A stretch of 64,000 nt of DNA, from assembly GCA_030148805.1 (NCBI GenBank), contig JASBSS010000035.1:454359-518358 (forward strand), read 5' to 3'. Below are positions 18,373 through 27,114 of this stretch, piece by piece (the stretch's first letter is position 1; the number at the start of each line of letters is the position of its first letter). The position numbers and the translations under genes are program-made. Under the pieces are notes generated by a model. That model searched no databases, was not told the DNA's origin, and saw nothing but the letters and a program-made list of their open reading frames with translations. Origin of the DNA: Thiogranum sp. (GTDB lineage: Bacteria; Pseudomonadota; Gammaproteobacteria; DSM-19610).

Positions 18373-21300
18373 CGGATTCCAATTCGTATGCTTGGGCGCG
18401 ACTGGTTCCTCGGCGTGAGGTGGTAGGCAAGTTCGTTGGGATATCGCCTAGCGCTATAGGGCAGCTTAGCCGGGCTATAACTCTATTCGGAATGGTGCTT
18501 TTGGCGGCAGTTCCGTCAGTCGCGTTAGCTACGTGTTATGGCCAGGTATCCGACGAGGGGTGGCACGCGCAAGCCATACGAGTGCGTGGTAAGATGTCGT
18601 TAAAATTTGAAGAGGATGACGCTACGAGGCGCACTCCTATCGACTGGAGCGCGAGACGCGAGGGCGACGGTGGGTTCGCTGAGGGGGTGGATGCGGTGCG
18701 CACAGCAAAGGGAGTTACGACTTTCACTACCACTAATAATACTTTATTTGGCTGGGGCATCAATTCTGACAAAGAAGTGGTACCGAGAGATCTGGCCATT
18801 GGGCGCGGCTGGGTGACCGATAGGAACCCATGGGTAGTGCAGTTGCGAATTCAGCAGTCAAAAAAAACGTCAAAATGGTTTGTTGGGACTCGTCGTTTAG
18901 CGTATGGCCGGAGCGTTGAGGCGAGTAAATCTTTTGAGGTAAAGGGGAGATCAGAGCAAACTGTCACGGTGCCGATGGGCTGGATCGATAAGCCGCTTAT
19001 AGGCGTCTTTGTCGGTACCACTGATCCTGGGAATAAAGTTTCCGTTAGATGGGTGAAGGTAGGGCGACCGTCTGCAGTGAGGTATTTTCGAAAGTCTTTA
19101 GTGTTGCCGCAAGCACCCGTCGCCGGAAAATTGGTGCTCGGTACAAATGGTCGTTTTCGGCTGCGGATCAACGGGCGACTGATAGCCGAACGGGGCGGAG
19201 GTGATCCTTTTCAGCGCCGACAACACGTTATCGATAATTTGGCGAAGTATTTTCGTCGCGGGGAAAACACTATATCGGTCGAGAGCGAGGCGATAGGTAC
19301 CTTCAGTAGTGTATCTAATCCAAAAGATTATTTTTTTCTTCAGGGCTTGGTGTTTGTTGCATCAGGTGAAGCGGTTGCGATCAACACCGACAGCACATGG
19401 AGCGGAAGTTACAGCGATGAGGCAGGTTGGGATCAGCCCGGGTTTAACGATTCGCGATGGAAAAAGGTGGTTTCCATCGGCGGCGTGAAGCGTTTGAATT
19501 TGGATGGATCGTCTGACAACGGCAGCGGAGCTTTCATAGAGCCGTCTTACATGGGGCGTATAATGGTGGCGCCGCTCGATCACGAATATCCGTTTTTTTC
19601 GGTGCGCGAAGGCGCTAAATTTTTGTTGAACGTTATTGCCCCTGCCGCGACAGGAGAGTCAAAACTGGTTTATTCCGTGGCTACAACCGCGGGAGAGGAG
19701 ATTAAACAGGGACAACTGGTGTTGGGCGACTCGCCTGATCCATGGTTACAGGCCGCCCAATTAGTAATTCCCCAGTTGAATAGCGGGCCAAAGCACCTGT
19801 GTCTTAATTACTTTTATCGAGGAAAATTGGTAGAGCGGCGAAGTTACGAGTTTGTCATGGCTGGAGAAATCTCTCAGCGCGTTGTCGATGGAAATAGTTT
19901 TGACGACGGAATTAAGCGGATACTTCGCGACGTGATAGACCCCGTGAAGGACATTCAAGAGGGTCGCTATATGTCAAATGGGGAGGCCGGTAATCTCTGG
20001 TCCTCTTTTCGTATGAGGACGACTGGCGGAAATTCCTATGTTGAAACAGGACCAAGAAAAGGAGACTGGCTTTCGTTTAAATACAGAATAAAAAATCTAT
20101 ACAGACCGCACGTCGTGGAGTTGAGCTATCCTGCCGACACGAATAGAAACATGAGCGTTGTGGTGGCTGAGAAAAATCCTTTTCTGCATTTGCGTAACCT
20201 CCAGCCCAATGGCGCTGTTACCCGTTCGGTCGGGGGTGTTTATACCTCGGATGGTAATCGCGGAAATGCCGGACAGGGGGTGTTCCATTTGTTATTCTGG
20301 CCAACCCAGCATGAGGGAACTCTTACCGTTATCACTGGCGCGCGCACGAAACTATTGCGACGGGGGGCATTGTCGTCGGCAAAAATATATGAAATTGAAG
20401 ATGAGTTGCCCGCGCTAAAACCTTCAGCCGGGCTCTCGAATCGCTTCTTCGGGCCGTATTCGGAGCGTATTGATAGAACATTGCCTCGAGTGTTTTACGC
20501 TGGTGAGCTAGGTGCGAAGTTTCCGTATTTGCTCGTGGACGGCTATTTTGACGGCTACTATACGGCTTGGTATCAAACCATAAGCAACCTAATTAGATAC
20601 TTGCGTTTCACAGGTCAAAATACCTATTTTGCGGGAATCTACATGTACAATGGAGCTTGGTTTCCATCAAGTCGGTTTCAGGGCAGTCCGACTGATGGTG
20701 CCGATGATAGCGGGTTAGGTTGGCCAGGGGGTGCAGTGGCATTGATGGCGAGGATGTTTGAGGCAAACGATCTCAATCTGGTTCTGGGGGTGGAATTTTT
20801 CGGCTCTAGAAAGATTCTTCAGCTTGATGACGCCAGCGATGCTGAGGTCCAGCAGGGCCGAGAATCTGTGCGACTGATTAATAATAACGGAGAGCAAGTT
20901 CATGGCTATGGAGTATATAATTTCCTTCTGCCCGAAGTGCGCGATGAGATGGTTGCGCTCGCGAAGGAGATCACTGACAGGTACAGACAGTATCCGGGGG
21001 TCAAGGGCATCACGTGGTTGCAGGCTCCGGTATTCCCGCCGGAAATGGGTCGTGGCAGTTGGGCGGACCGCCCTAGCGGACTGGAGGTCGGGTACGGCGA
21101 CAAGACCATAGATTTGTTCAGGCGGGAAACAGCGGTTCCCGTGCCAAAATTTGAGGGGCCGCGGCGCTTCGCCCAGCGCTATGAATGGTTGTTGCAAAAT
21201 GCGAAGAAAAGTTGGATATCCTGGCGAAGCAATAAAGTTTACGAACTCGACGAAACCCTGGCGTCTGTCTTTCGTAGCGCAAGGCCCGATTGGAAGGTTT

Positions 21301-21833
21301 GGAAGCTCACTAGAACGCTTCCGGACAGGTCCGTTAAAGCTTGGTCGGAAAAGCGCCTGGATTTTACCTCGATTTTCGAATACCGGGGGATCGATCCTGA
21401 TCACTACGCCAAGGGGGCGTCGCCTAAGTTGATGCCGGTGCTTGAATGGACAGGTGAGCAGTTTTTCGGTGACACGCTTGGGGATATGGACGCTGCTCAA
21501 CTGACAGAAAAGTTTAATCAAGCTCCGGAGCTGGGGCGGGTGTTAACTGGCGGCGGAGTCTTTCTGCGGATGACGTTTATGCTCGAGCGAACGTTGTCAA
21601 CGAATAGGCTCTGGCCGTGGCAAAGTCTGAAGGTGGTATCGAGCCCCGGGCCGGCGGGCCGGGGCTTTGTTGCCTTGGCGCGGCCGATTTTTCAGGAGTT
21701 TGACCCTCAAGCGGTGATGACGGGTTGGAGCGATAGCGGTCATATTATGGGGCACGAGCAAGGCATAAGGGATATTGGGCGGTTATTCGAAGTGCAGCGG
21801 ATAAATAGAGAGCCATCGCCGGCAGTTAACTAA
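18369..21833 (+). CDS. Large secreted protein with sugar-binding jelly-roll and glycosidase-like barrel
   Basis: The protein has 1,154 residues from the ATG overlapping the previous stop. A hydrophobic signal segment ends near residue 54 (AVPSVALA), so export is likely. The segment around residues 240-310 (NGRFRLRINGRLIAE then RRGENTISVESEA) looks like the beta-galactosidase-type jelly-roll module. The C-terminal half has a barrel-like pattern: DGYYTAWYQTISNLIRYL, GIYMYNGAWF, LPEVRDEMVALAKEI and GVKGITWLQAPVFPP. The last two resemble uncharacterised glycosyl-hydrolase-like (GHL) proteins. No known glycosidase family could be assigned. Placement between glycosyltransferase and sulfotransferase genes suggests trimming or release of the polymer. 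Confidence 0.6.
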   Translation: MTDSNSYAWARLVPRREVVGKFVGISPSAIGQLSRAITLFGMVLLAAVPSVALATCYGQVSDEGWHAQAIRVRGKMSLKFEEDDATRRTPIDWSARREGDGGFAEGVDAVRTAKGVTTFTTTNNTLFGWGINSDKEVVPRDLAIGRGWVTDRNPWVVQLRIQQSKKTSKWFVGTRRLAYGRSVEASKSFEVKGRSEQTVTVPMGWIDKPLIGVFVGTTDPGNKVSVRWVKVGRPSAVRYFRKSLVLPQAPVAGKLVLGTNGRFRLRINGRLIAERGGGDPFQRRQHVIDNLAKYFRRGENTISVESEAIGTFSSVSNPKDYFFLQGLVFVASGEAVAINTDSTWSGSYSDEAGWDQPGFNDSRWKKVVSIGGVKRLNLDGSSDNGSGAFIEPSYMGRIMVAPLDHEYPFFSVREGAKFLLNVIAPAATGESKLVYSVATTAGEEIKQGQLVLGDSPDPWLQAAQLVIPQLNSGPKHLCLNYFYRGKLVERRSYEFVMAGEISQRVVDGNSFDDGIKRILRDVIDPVKDIQEGRYMSNGEAGNLWSSFRMRTTGGNSYVETGPRKGDWLSFKYRIKNLYRPHVVELSYPADTNRNMSVVVAEKNPFLHLRNLQPNGAVTRSVGGVYTSDGNRGNAGQGVFHLLFWPTQHEGTLTVITGARTKLLRRGALSSAKIYEIEDELPALKPSAGLSNRFFGPYSERIDRTLPRVFYAGELGAKFPYLLVDGYFDGYYTAWYQTISNLIRYLRFTGQNTYFAGIYMYNGAWFPSSRFQGSPTDGADDSGLGWPGGAVALMARMFEANDLNLVLGVEFFGSRKILQLDDASDAEVQQGRESVRLINNNGEQVHGYGVYNFLLPEVRDEMVALAKEITDRYRQYPGVKGITWLQAPVFPPEMGRGSWADRPSGLEVGYGDKTIDLFRRETAVPVPKFEGPRRFAQRYEWLLQNAKKSWISWRSNKVYELDETLASVFRSARPDWKVWKLTRTLPDRSVKAWSEKRLDFTSIFEYRGIDPDHYAKGASPKLMPVLEWTGEQFFGDTLGDMDAAQLTEKFNQAPELGRVLTGGGVFLRMTFMLERTLSTNRLWPWQSLKVVSSPGPAGRGFVALARPIFQEFDPQAVMTGWSDSGHIMGHEQGIRDIGRLFEVQRINREPSPAVN

Positions 21834-21860
21834 CTAACAGGCAGGTGTGCAGCATTGGTT

Positions 21861-22712
21861 ATGAAAAGCAATCAGGTCCAGCAATCGATCATAGGCTTTG
21901 TTCATATTGAGAAGGCGGCCGGAACCACGTTGATCCATATTCTGCGCTCGAATTTCTTTTTGAGATATTGCGACATCAGGCCACTATCGGCCGGAACGAA
22001 CGGGGCCTTTTGCGCAAACGATTTAAGGCGAGTGCTTGCCATTAATCCGTTTATCAGATGCGTTGCTGGACATGCGCTCAGGCCGTTTGGCCATTTCGAT
22101 AGCGGGTGTCCCCGGCTTTTATTTATTACTTTATTGAGGGATCCTATTCAGCGTTATATATCTCAATACCAATATCTCACGGAAGAGATGAACGAGAAAT
22201 ATAGTTTCGAGGGATTTCTTGCGACAGAAAAATTCAATAATTTTCAGACAAAAAAAATAGCAGGATGTGAAGACGTGGAATTGGCTAAGAACCGATTGGA
22301 AGGCCAGTTCCTTTTGGTTGGAGTGGTCGAGGAATTCGACGAGTTTTTAGTTCTTTTGAAAAAGAAACTGGCGCCGATGGAGTTCGATCCGAGATATACA
22401 CGGGTGAACGCGGCAAGAGACAAAGGCCTATCGGCTAGGATTGCCGAAAAATACTATCAGTCGATAGTGGAGCGCAACAGAGCGGATATCGAATTGTATC
22501 GCTACGTGAAAGAATGCCTAATACCGAGAGATCGGGCGTGGTATGGTGAGAGTCTCAAAGGGGAGGTGGACAAGTTGCGTAAAGCACAAACAATAGCGCC
22601 CATGATGCGCTTAAAGTCACAAGTTGACTTTGTGGTAAGAAAGGCCTACATCGAACCCGTTACCGGTGTCATGCGCAAGCTAGCGGGGTTGCCAGCCAGA
22701 GGCTCTTACTGA
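21861..22712 (+). CDS. Sulfotransferase family 2-like protein (second of two)
   Basis: This 283-residue protein starts with FVHIEKAAGTTLIHILR, the 5'-phosphosulfate binding loop of the eukaryote-like carbohydrate sulfotransferases (heparan/dermatan 2-O type). TLLRDPIQRYISQYQYL is the 3'-phosphate site. These differ from the first sulfotransferase in the locus, so the two probably act on different positions or sugars. ATG 21861 is preferred to an in-frame TTG at 21855. The C-terminus is basic and may contact membrane or polymer. Sulfation of the exopolysaccharide is an inference from the family and the neighbours. Confidence 0.78.
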   Translation: MKSNQVQQSIIGFVHIEKAAGTTLIHILRSNFFLRYCDIRPLSAGTNGAFCANDLRRVLAINPFIRCVAGHALRPFGHFDSGCPRLLFITLLRDPIQRYISQYQYLTEEMNEKYSFEGFLATEKFNNFQTKKIAGCEDVELAKNRLEGQFLLVGVVEEFDEFLVLLKKKLAPMEFDPRYTRVNAARDKGLSARIAEKYYQSIVERNRADIELYRYVKECLIPRDRAWYGESLKGEVDKLRKAQTIAPMMRLKSQVDFVVRKAYIEPVTGVMRKLAGLPARGSY

Positions 22713-22746
22713 GTAGAAGTCGTCTCAAGACAAAGCTGATTCACAT

Positions 22747-24006
22747 ATGAACGAATCTAGTAAGAAAATCAGGGTTGGCATCATTTATCCATCAGATCCA
22801 ACGGGGTCGATTCAAGGGGGGATTGAAAGCTTTATACGGGGGATCATCGGATGGGCTCCGGATGATATCCAGTTCGCGGTTATCGGGGTGACCACTGACC
22901 GTAGGTCTCGTCCTGTCGGAAAATGGGTGGAGTGTGAGGTGGGTAAAAACCGTTTTGACCTGTTTCCATTGTTTGCTATTGACGATACGCGGCAGCAAGC
23001 GAGGATTCCCGCTACGGTGAGTTACACTGCGCGGCTTGCGCGGGAAGTACATAAGCATCGATTTGATGTGCTTGACTCACATCGAATTGAGCCGTTTTTG
23101 CCCTATATATTTTGCCGCACGCCGAAGCATTTGTTTTTACATCAAAACATGGAGTCTATTAATGACCAACGAAGCGATATTAGATGGAAATATCTGCCTT
23201 GGCTGTATTTCCAATTAGAGCGTATTCTGTTAACTCGTATCAACAGCGTCCACGTCGTGCGCCAAGACGCTGTAACAGCCTATCGGGAACGTTATCCAGC
23301 GATTAAATCGCGGTTCAACTTTATACCTACCTGGTTTGAACCGGATACATTTTATCCGGTCTCGGTGGATAGACGAGTTGAATTGCGTGAGATTTTGTCT
23401 TCATCCTACGGCATTCCCCGGCAAAGTCTGTTGATCGCTTTTGTTGGTCGTTTGGACCGACAGAAAGACCCTGTGCTGCTGCTGGACGCGTTTCACCTAG
23501 TGCTAGCGCAATTCGCGGACGCTCGTTTGCTGATTATGGGGGACGGAGTATTGCGCTCAGCGATGGAGGAGCGTATTCGTGAGCTAGGGATGGCTGAAAA
23601 CGTTGTACTTGCTGGTTCGGTGCCGCCCAAAGTCGTTGCGAACCATCTTCAGGCATCCGATATGCTTGTGTTGTCATCGGTCTATGAAGGTATGCCGATT
23701 TGCATGCTGGAAGCCATGGGTTGCGGTTTGCCAGTCGTGTCGACCGACGTGGGTGAGGTAAGGCGAATTATTAGTTCTGGAGTGAATGGCGTTATCTCCA
23801 AAGACAGGACGAAGAAGGAGCTGGCACGTGCGATAGCCTTGTGCGTACGCCATTTAGATCAGTACAAGGGTAGGCCGTGCCTTGAAGTTGCGGCACAATA
23901 CGTGCCGGACGCAGTGTTAAAGGTGGTTTATCAAAACTATCGGCAACTGGCGAGGAGGCGAAGCCAGATATCCCCTTCGGGAAGTACCTCTGAGCCGACA
24001 GAATGA
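22747..24006 (+). CDS. Glycosyltransferase family 4
   Basis: This 419-residue GT-B transferase has an N-terminal GGIESFIRGI acceptor-side loop and DVLDSHRIEPF. The C-terminal donor domain is marked by FVGRLDRQKDP, LLIMGDGVLR and SVYEGMPICMLEAMGCG (the EX7E region). It belongs with the sugar-adding enzymes of the locus. It begins about 35 bases after the sulfotransferase stop and has a serine-rich tail (SQISPSGSTSEPTE). About 130 bases of non-coding sequence follow. The donor sugar cannot be predicted. Confidence 0.84.
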   Translation: MNESSKKIRVGIIYPSDPTGSIQGGIESFIRGIIGWAPDDIQFAVIGVTTDRRSRPVGKWVECEVGKNRFDLFPLFAIDDTRQQARIPATVSYTARLAREVHKHRFDVLDSHRIEPFLPYIFCRTPKHLFLHQNMESINDQRSDIRWKYLPWLYFQLERILLTRINSVHVVRQDAVTAYRERYPAIKSRFNFIPTWFEPDTFYPVSVDRRVELREILSSSYGIPRQSLLIAFVGRLDRQKDPVLLLDAFHLVLAQFADARLLIMGDGVLRSAMEERIRELGMAENVVLAGSVPPKVVANHLQASDMLVLSSVYEGMPICMLEAMGCGLPVVSTDVGEVRRIISSGVNGVISKDRTKKELARAIALCVRHLDQYKGRPCLEVAAQYVPDAVLKVVYQNYRQLARRRSQISPSGSTSEPTE

Positions 24007-24136
24007 CTGGGGCCGATTTAGAAAAGGGCGTCGCGAGTTTGTGTATCCGCTGCTGGGAGCCGCTCTTACCTGCGATCGTTATTTGAGTGAAGCGGTTGCT
24101 ATACTGGCGCCAACTTACACGCGAGAGTGATATCTG

Positions 24137-25138
24137 ATGACAGCTAGGCGCGCCTTGGTTCTAACCACCATTAATCCACCCAACGAGGCGCTACGTGCGC
24201 TCGCGGCAGGATGCATTGAGCATGGTATTTACTTTGTAGTTGCCGGCGACACTAAAAGTCCACCCGATTTTTCGCTGGATGGGGCTGAATTCTTAAGTAT
24301 TGATAGGCAGCTTGAACTCTTTCCGCTTTTTGCACGTACACTTCCAGTTAGGCATTATACCCGCAAAAATATCGCCTATCTGCTCGCGATCAAGAACGGA
24401 TGTGATCTGATTCAGGAAACCGATGATGATAATCTCCCCTACGATGCGTTCTGGTCCTGTGATTTATCAGCGTCGACTATCACAACCGTCACTTCCTCTT
24501 CTGGCTGGTACAACGTTTACTCGCATTTTACCGATGAGCATATCTGGCCTCGTGGCTTTGGGCTGTCGAAAATAAATTTACCCGGGACTATTGAGAAAGA
24601 GAGGCAGAATGCTAAGGGATATATCTTGCAAGGTCTGGCTAACGAAAATCCGGACGTGGATGCTATTTATCGCCTGACCTCACGTTTGCCTGTGAAGTTT
24701 CGCGAAGAAGAGCCGGTGATGCTTAAGCCAGGTACCTGGTGCCCGTTTAACAGCCAGAATACGGTGTTTGCGAAATCGGTTTTTCCGTTGCTTTATCTGC
24801 CCTCTTATTGCAGTTTCCGCATGACTGATATCTGGAGATCATTTGTGGCACAAAGGTGCCTTTGGGAGTTGGGGGAAGGTGTCATCTTCCATTCAGCCAC
24901 AGTTTACCAGAAAAGAAATGAGCATAATCTTATTCAGGATTTTTCAGAGGAGGTGCCGGGATACCTAAACAATGAGCTTATCGTTGCTCATTTGGAGTCA
25001 TGCAATCTCGATAATGAGGATATGGTGCGTAACCTAATAGTATGTTACGAGAAACTAGTAAAAGAAAACATTGTTGGAAAAGAAGAGCTGGGCTTGGTTA
25101 ACGGCTGGGCTGAGGAAGTCGAACGCTTGATGCAATGA
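24137..25138 (+). CDS. STELLO-like (DUF288) putative glycosyltransferase
   Basis: This 333-residue cytosolic-looking protein has the hallmark of the STELLO/DUF288 family: RKNIAYLLAI followed by an ETDDDN segment with three aspartates (96-98) that would bind the metal of a nucleotide sugar. Plant STELLO proteins act in cellulose-synthase assembly; bacterial members are largely uncharacterised. Its stop overlaps the next ATG (ATGA), so the two products are probably made together. A glycosyltransferase role is inferred from fold family and context. Confidence 0.68.
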   Translation: MTARRALVLTTINPPNEALRALAAGCIEHGIYFVVAGDTKSPPDFSLDGAEFLSIDRQLELFPLFARTLPVRHYTRKNIAYLLAIKNGCDLIQETDDDNLPYDAFWSCDLSASTITTVTSSSGWYNVYSHFTDEHIWPRGFGLSKINLPGTIEKERQNAKGYILQGLANENPDVDAIYRLTSRLPVKFREEEPVMLKPGTWCPFNSQNTVFAKSVFPLLYLPSYCSFRMTDIWRSFVAQRCLWELGEGVIFHSATVYQKRNEHNLIQDFSEEVPGYLNNELIVAHLESCNLDNEDMVRNLIVCYEKLVKENIVGKEELGLVNGWAEEVERLMQ

Positions 25139-26151
25139 GAAGGCCTGGGTCCTTGCATATCATCGGAATAGTCACGAATCGCGATTACGTTAGCTGGCCC
25201 TCCTGGCATATAGTGCATGAGTGGGAGGACGCATTCGCTGATGAGCTGGATGTTCCGCTGCTTAAGTTGAAACGAAAAACTTTCGCAGAAAAAGTCATTG
25301 GCCGTATGATTGATCTTGGTCCTTACAGGATTATCCGAGATGGATGGGAGCGGTTTCGACGGCTTGAAGGATATACGCTGGCTTTTCACATGACTCCTGC
25401 CAACTTTGTCAGGCGCGGGGAAATTCCAATTATTATTGACTTTGCGCAAACCCAGGATCTCAAGAGATTTTATAGCGCCTATGCTGATTGCGCCTTGGTG
25501 TTAATTTCTAGCATGGAGGTTTTTAGGTACCTTAAAGAAAGAAGTTGTCCGCTAAATATTCACCACTTGGCTTTGTCATTGCCCGATCGACTGAAGTTGA
25601 GTCACTTGCCGCGGAAAGAATTCGATGTGATTTTTCCTGGCAGAAGTAGTGAGCCATTCATCTCCTATATGAGGCGATTGACCCATGAAGAGCCTGATAT
25701 AGAATATGTTTTTCGTAAAGAGATTCGGGAGGGGGAGATGCGTTACGTGTCGAGTAAGCGTGGCGAGCTGGGTGAATTTGCGGCGCGTAAAGATTATCTT
25801 GCGCTATTAAAGAGATGCCGTGTTGCCTTATATACTTCTCCAGGCTCCGGCGGTGAAGCCGATAGACTCGGTGGATTTAGTCCGGTTACGCCTCGGTTGC
25901 TAGAGTGTCTCGCTTGCGGTTGTGTCGTAGTTGGGCGTTATACTGACAACGCGGATTTCGCCTATTACGGTGTCGGCGAGGTTGTGGAGAATATAGTTTC
26001 ATATCAACAGTTTAAGCATTCCGTCTTGGAGGGTTTACGGGCTGGCGAGGGATGCCAGGTTGATGCTCGATACGAGAGTTTTCTGGATCGACATGTTACC
26101 AGTAAACGTGCGCGTCGCCTTCGCGTAATTATGCAGCAAGAGTGCGATTGA
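25135..26151 (+). CDS. Putative GT-B-type glycosyltransferase, unassigned family
   Basis: The 338-residue protein was not matched to a named family. Its C-terminal half reads like a GT-B donor domain: FDVIFPGRSSEPF, then YTSPGSGGEADRLGG, and FSPVTPRLLECLACGCVVVG, where a proline/glutamate-containing loop would hold the nucleotide. This is close to CgeB-like or glycosyltransferase-1-like proteins that recover peripheral glycan synthesis. It is translationally coupled to the STELLO-like gene. About 135 bases without a gene follow before the GT26 gene. Confidence 0.6.
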   Translation: MRRPGSLHIIGIVTNRDYVSWPSWHIVHEWEDAFADELDVPLLKLKRKTFAEKVIGRMIDLGPYRIIRDGWERFRRLEGYTLAFHMTPANFVRRGEIPIIIDFAQTQDLKRFYSAYADCALVLISSMEVFRYLKERSCPLNIHHLALSLPDRLKLSHLPRKEFDVIFPGRSSEPFISYMRRLTHEEPDIEYVFRKEIREGEMRYVSSKRGELGEFAARKDYLALLKRCRVALYTSPGSGGEADRLGGFSPVTPRLLECLACGCVVVGRYTDNADFAYYGVGEVVENIVSYQQFKHSVLEGLRAGEGCQVDARYESFLDRHVTSKRARRLRVIMQQECD

Positions 26152-26286
26152 CGATTCGGTGCGCAACCAGCGTCGGTAGCAGACCTATATCCGCAAATTG
26201 TGAGCGATCTTCATAAAGTTGCCGACCGCCCTTACATTGTCCCGCGCTAGGACAGGCTGGCGAGACGGTGTATAGCTGTAAGTTGA

Positions 26287-27078
26287 GTGTCCGACAACGA
26301 CAACGATGAGATTTTCATGGATACGGTAACATTGTTGGGGTATCGAACCAGTTCAGCTGGCCTTGAGGGCGATGTCGCTCAGGCGTGGAATTTGCTGCAC
26401 TCGAAGACCGATAGCCATTACATCGCGTGTTCCAATCCCCATTCGTTAGTAGAGGCTCGAAGGGACCCGGATTTTAGCGCCGCATTAGCGAATGCGGAAA
26501 TCTTGCTTCCCGATGGTATCGGTATTGTCCTAGCTGCCAAATTGCTGGGATTGAATATACAGCAACGCGTCGCCGGGTCGGAATTTTTTATGGAGTTCTC
26601 CAGGCAGGCCCAGGCGCGGGGAGGGGTTAAGTACTTCTTTATAGGGTCTACCGACAGAGTTCTCGCGTTACTGGTAGAGCGACTCCAGAAGGAGTTTCCA
26701 GATATCCTGGTCTGTGGAGTTTATTCTCCTCCTTTCAAGGACGAATTTGATGAGACAGATAATATACATATGATTAACCGAATCAATATGGCGAAGCCGG
26801 ATGTGCTGTGGGTTGGAATGACGGCGCCTAAACAGGAAAAGTGGATTTATCAGAATCGGAACAAGCTTCGGGTGCCTTTGGTGGGGGCAATCGGGGCGGT
26901 ATTCGATTTTTACGCCGGAACAAAAAAACGTGCCCCCGATTGGGTTTGCAAAATAGGTTTGGAGTGGCTGCCGCGCTTCCTGCGTGAGCCTAAAAGGCTA
27001 TTTAGACGAAATTTTATATCTAGCCCTTTGTTTTTGTTTATGGTGTTGCAGGAGAAATTCAGGAAGTGGAATCGCTAA
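26287..27078 (+). CDS. WecG/TagA/CpsF family glycosyltransferase (GT26)
   Basis: This enzyme of about 263 residues has the conserved elements of the WecG/TagA family: ILLPDGIGIVLAAKLLG, YFFIGS, PDVLWVGMTAPKQEKWI and GAIGAVFDFYAGTKKRAPDWV. Family members transfer N-acetylmannosamine(uronic acid) or glucose onto a lipid-linked first sugar at the membrane face. A GTG at 26287 gives the longest frame; ATG at 26317 is a credible alternative start, since the family similarity begins just after it. It sits next to exosortase and WecA-like genes, the usual arrangement in PEP-CTERM-type loci. Confidence 0.87.
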   Translation: MSDNDNDEIFMDTVTLLGYRTSSAGLEGDVAQAWNLLHSKTDSHYIACSNPHSLVEARRDPDFSAALANAEILLPDGIGIVLAAKLLGLNIQQRVAGSEFFMEFSRQAQARGGVKYFFIGSTDRVLALLVERLQKEFPDILVCGVYSPPFKDEFDETDNIHMINRINMAKPDVLWVGMTAPKQEKWIYQNRNKLRVPLVGAIGAVFDFYAGTKKRAPDWVCKIGLEWLPRFLREPKRLFRRNFISSPLFLFMVLQEKFRKWNR

Positions 27079-27114
27079 CTGGCTCGATGCTTGAGCTGGA
27101 GGTTGGAGAATAGA

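Noticed and set aside
24097..24105. Extended -10 element (TGC followed by TATACT) before the STELLO-like gene
   Set aside because: No acceptable -35 was found at 16-18 bases; it could be chance in AT-richer sequence.
26238..26254. Short inverted repeat TGTCC/GGACA before the GT26 gene, a possible operator
   Set aside because: Only five base pairs with a seven-base loop; expected by chance.
27080..27095. Possible sigma-54 promoter (TGGCTC, five bases, TTGAG) upstream of the exosortase gene, which PrsR could use
   Set aside because: The -12 dinucleotide GC is lost (GA instead), and the site is very close to the start codon; not strong enough to call.
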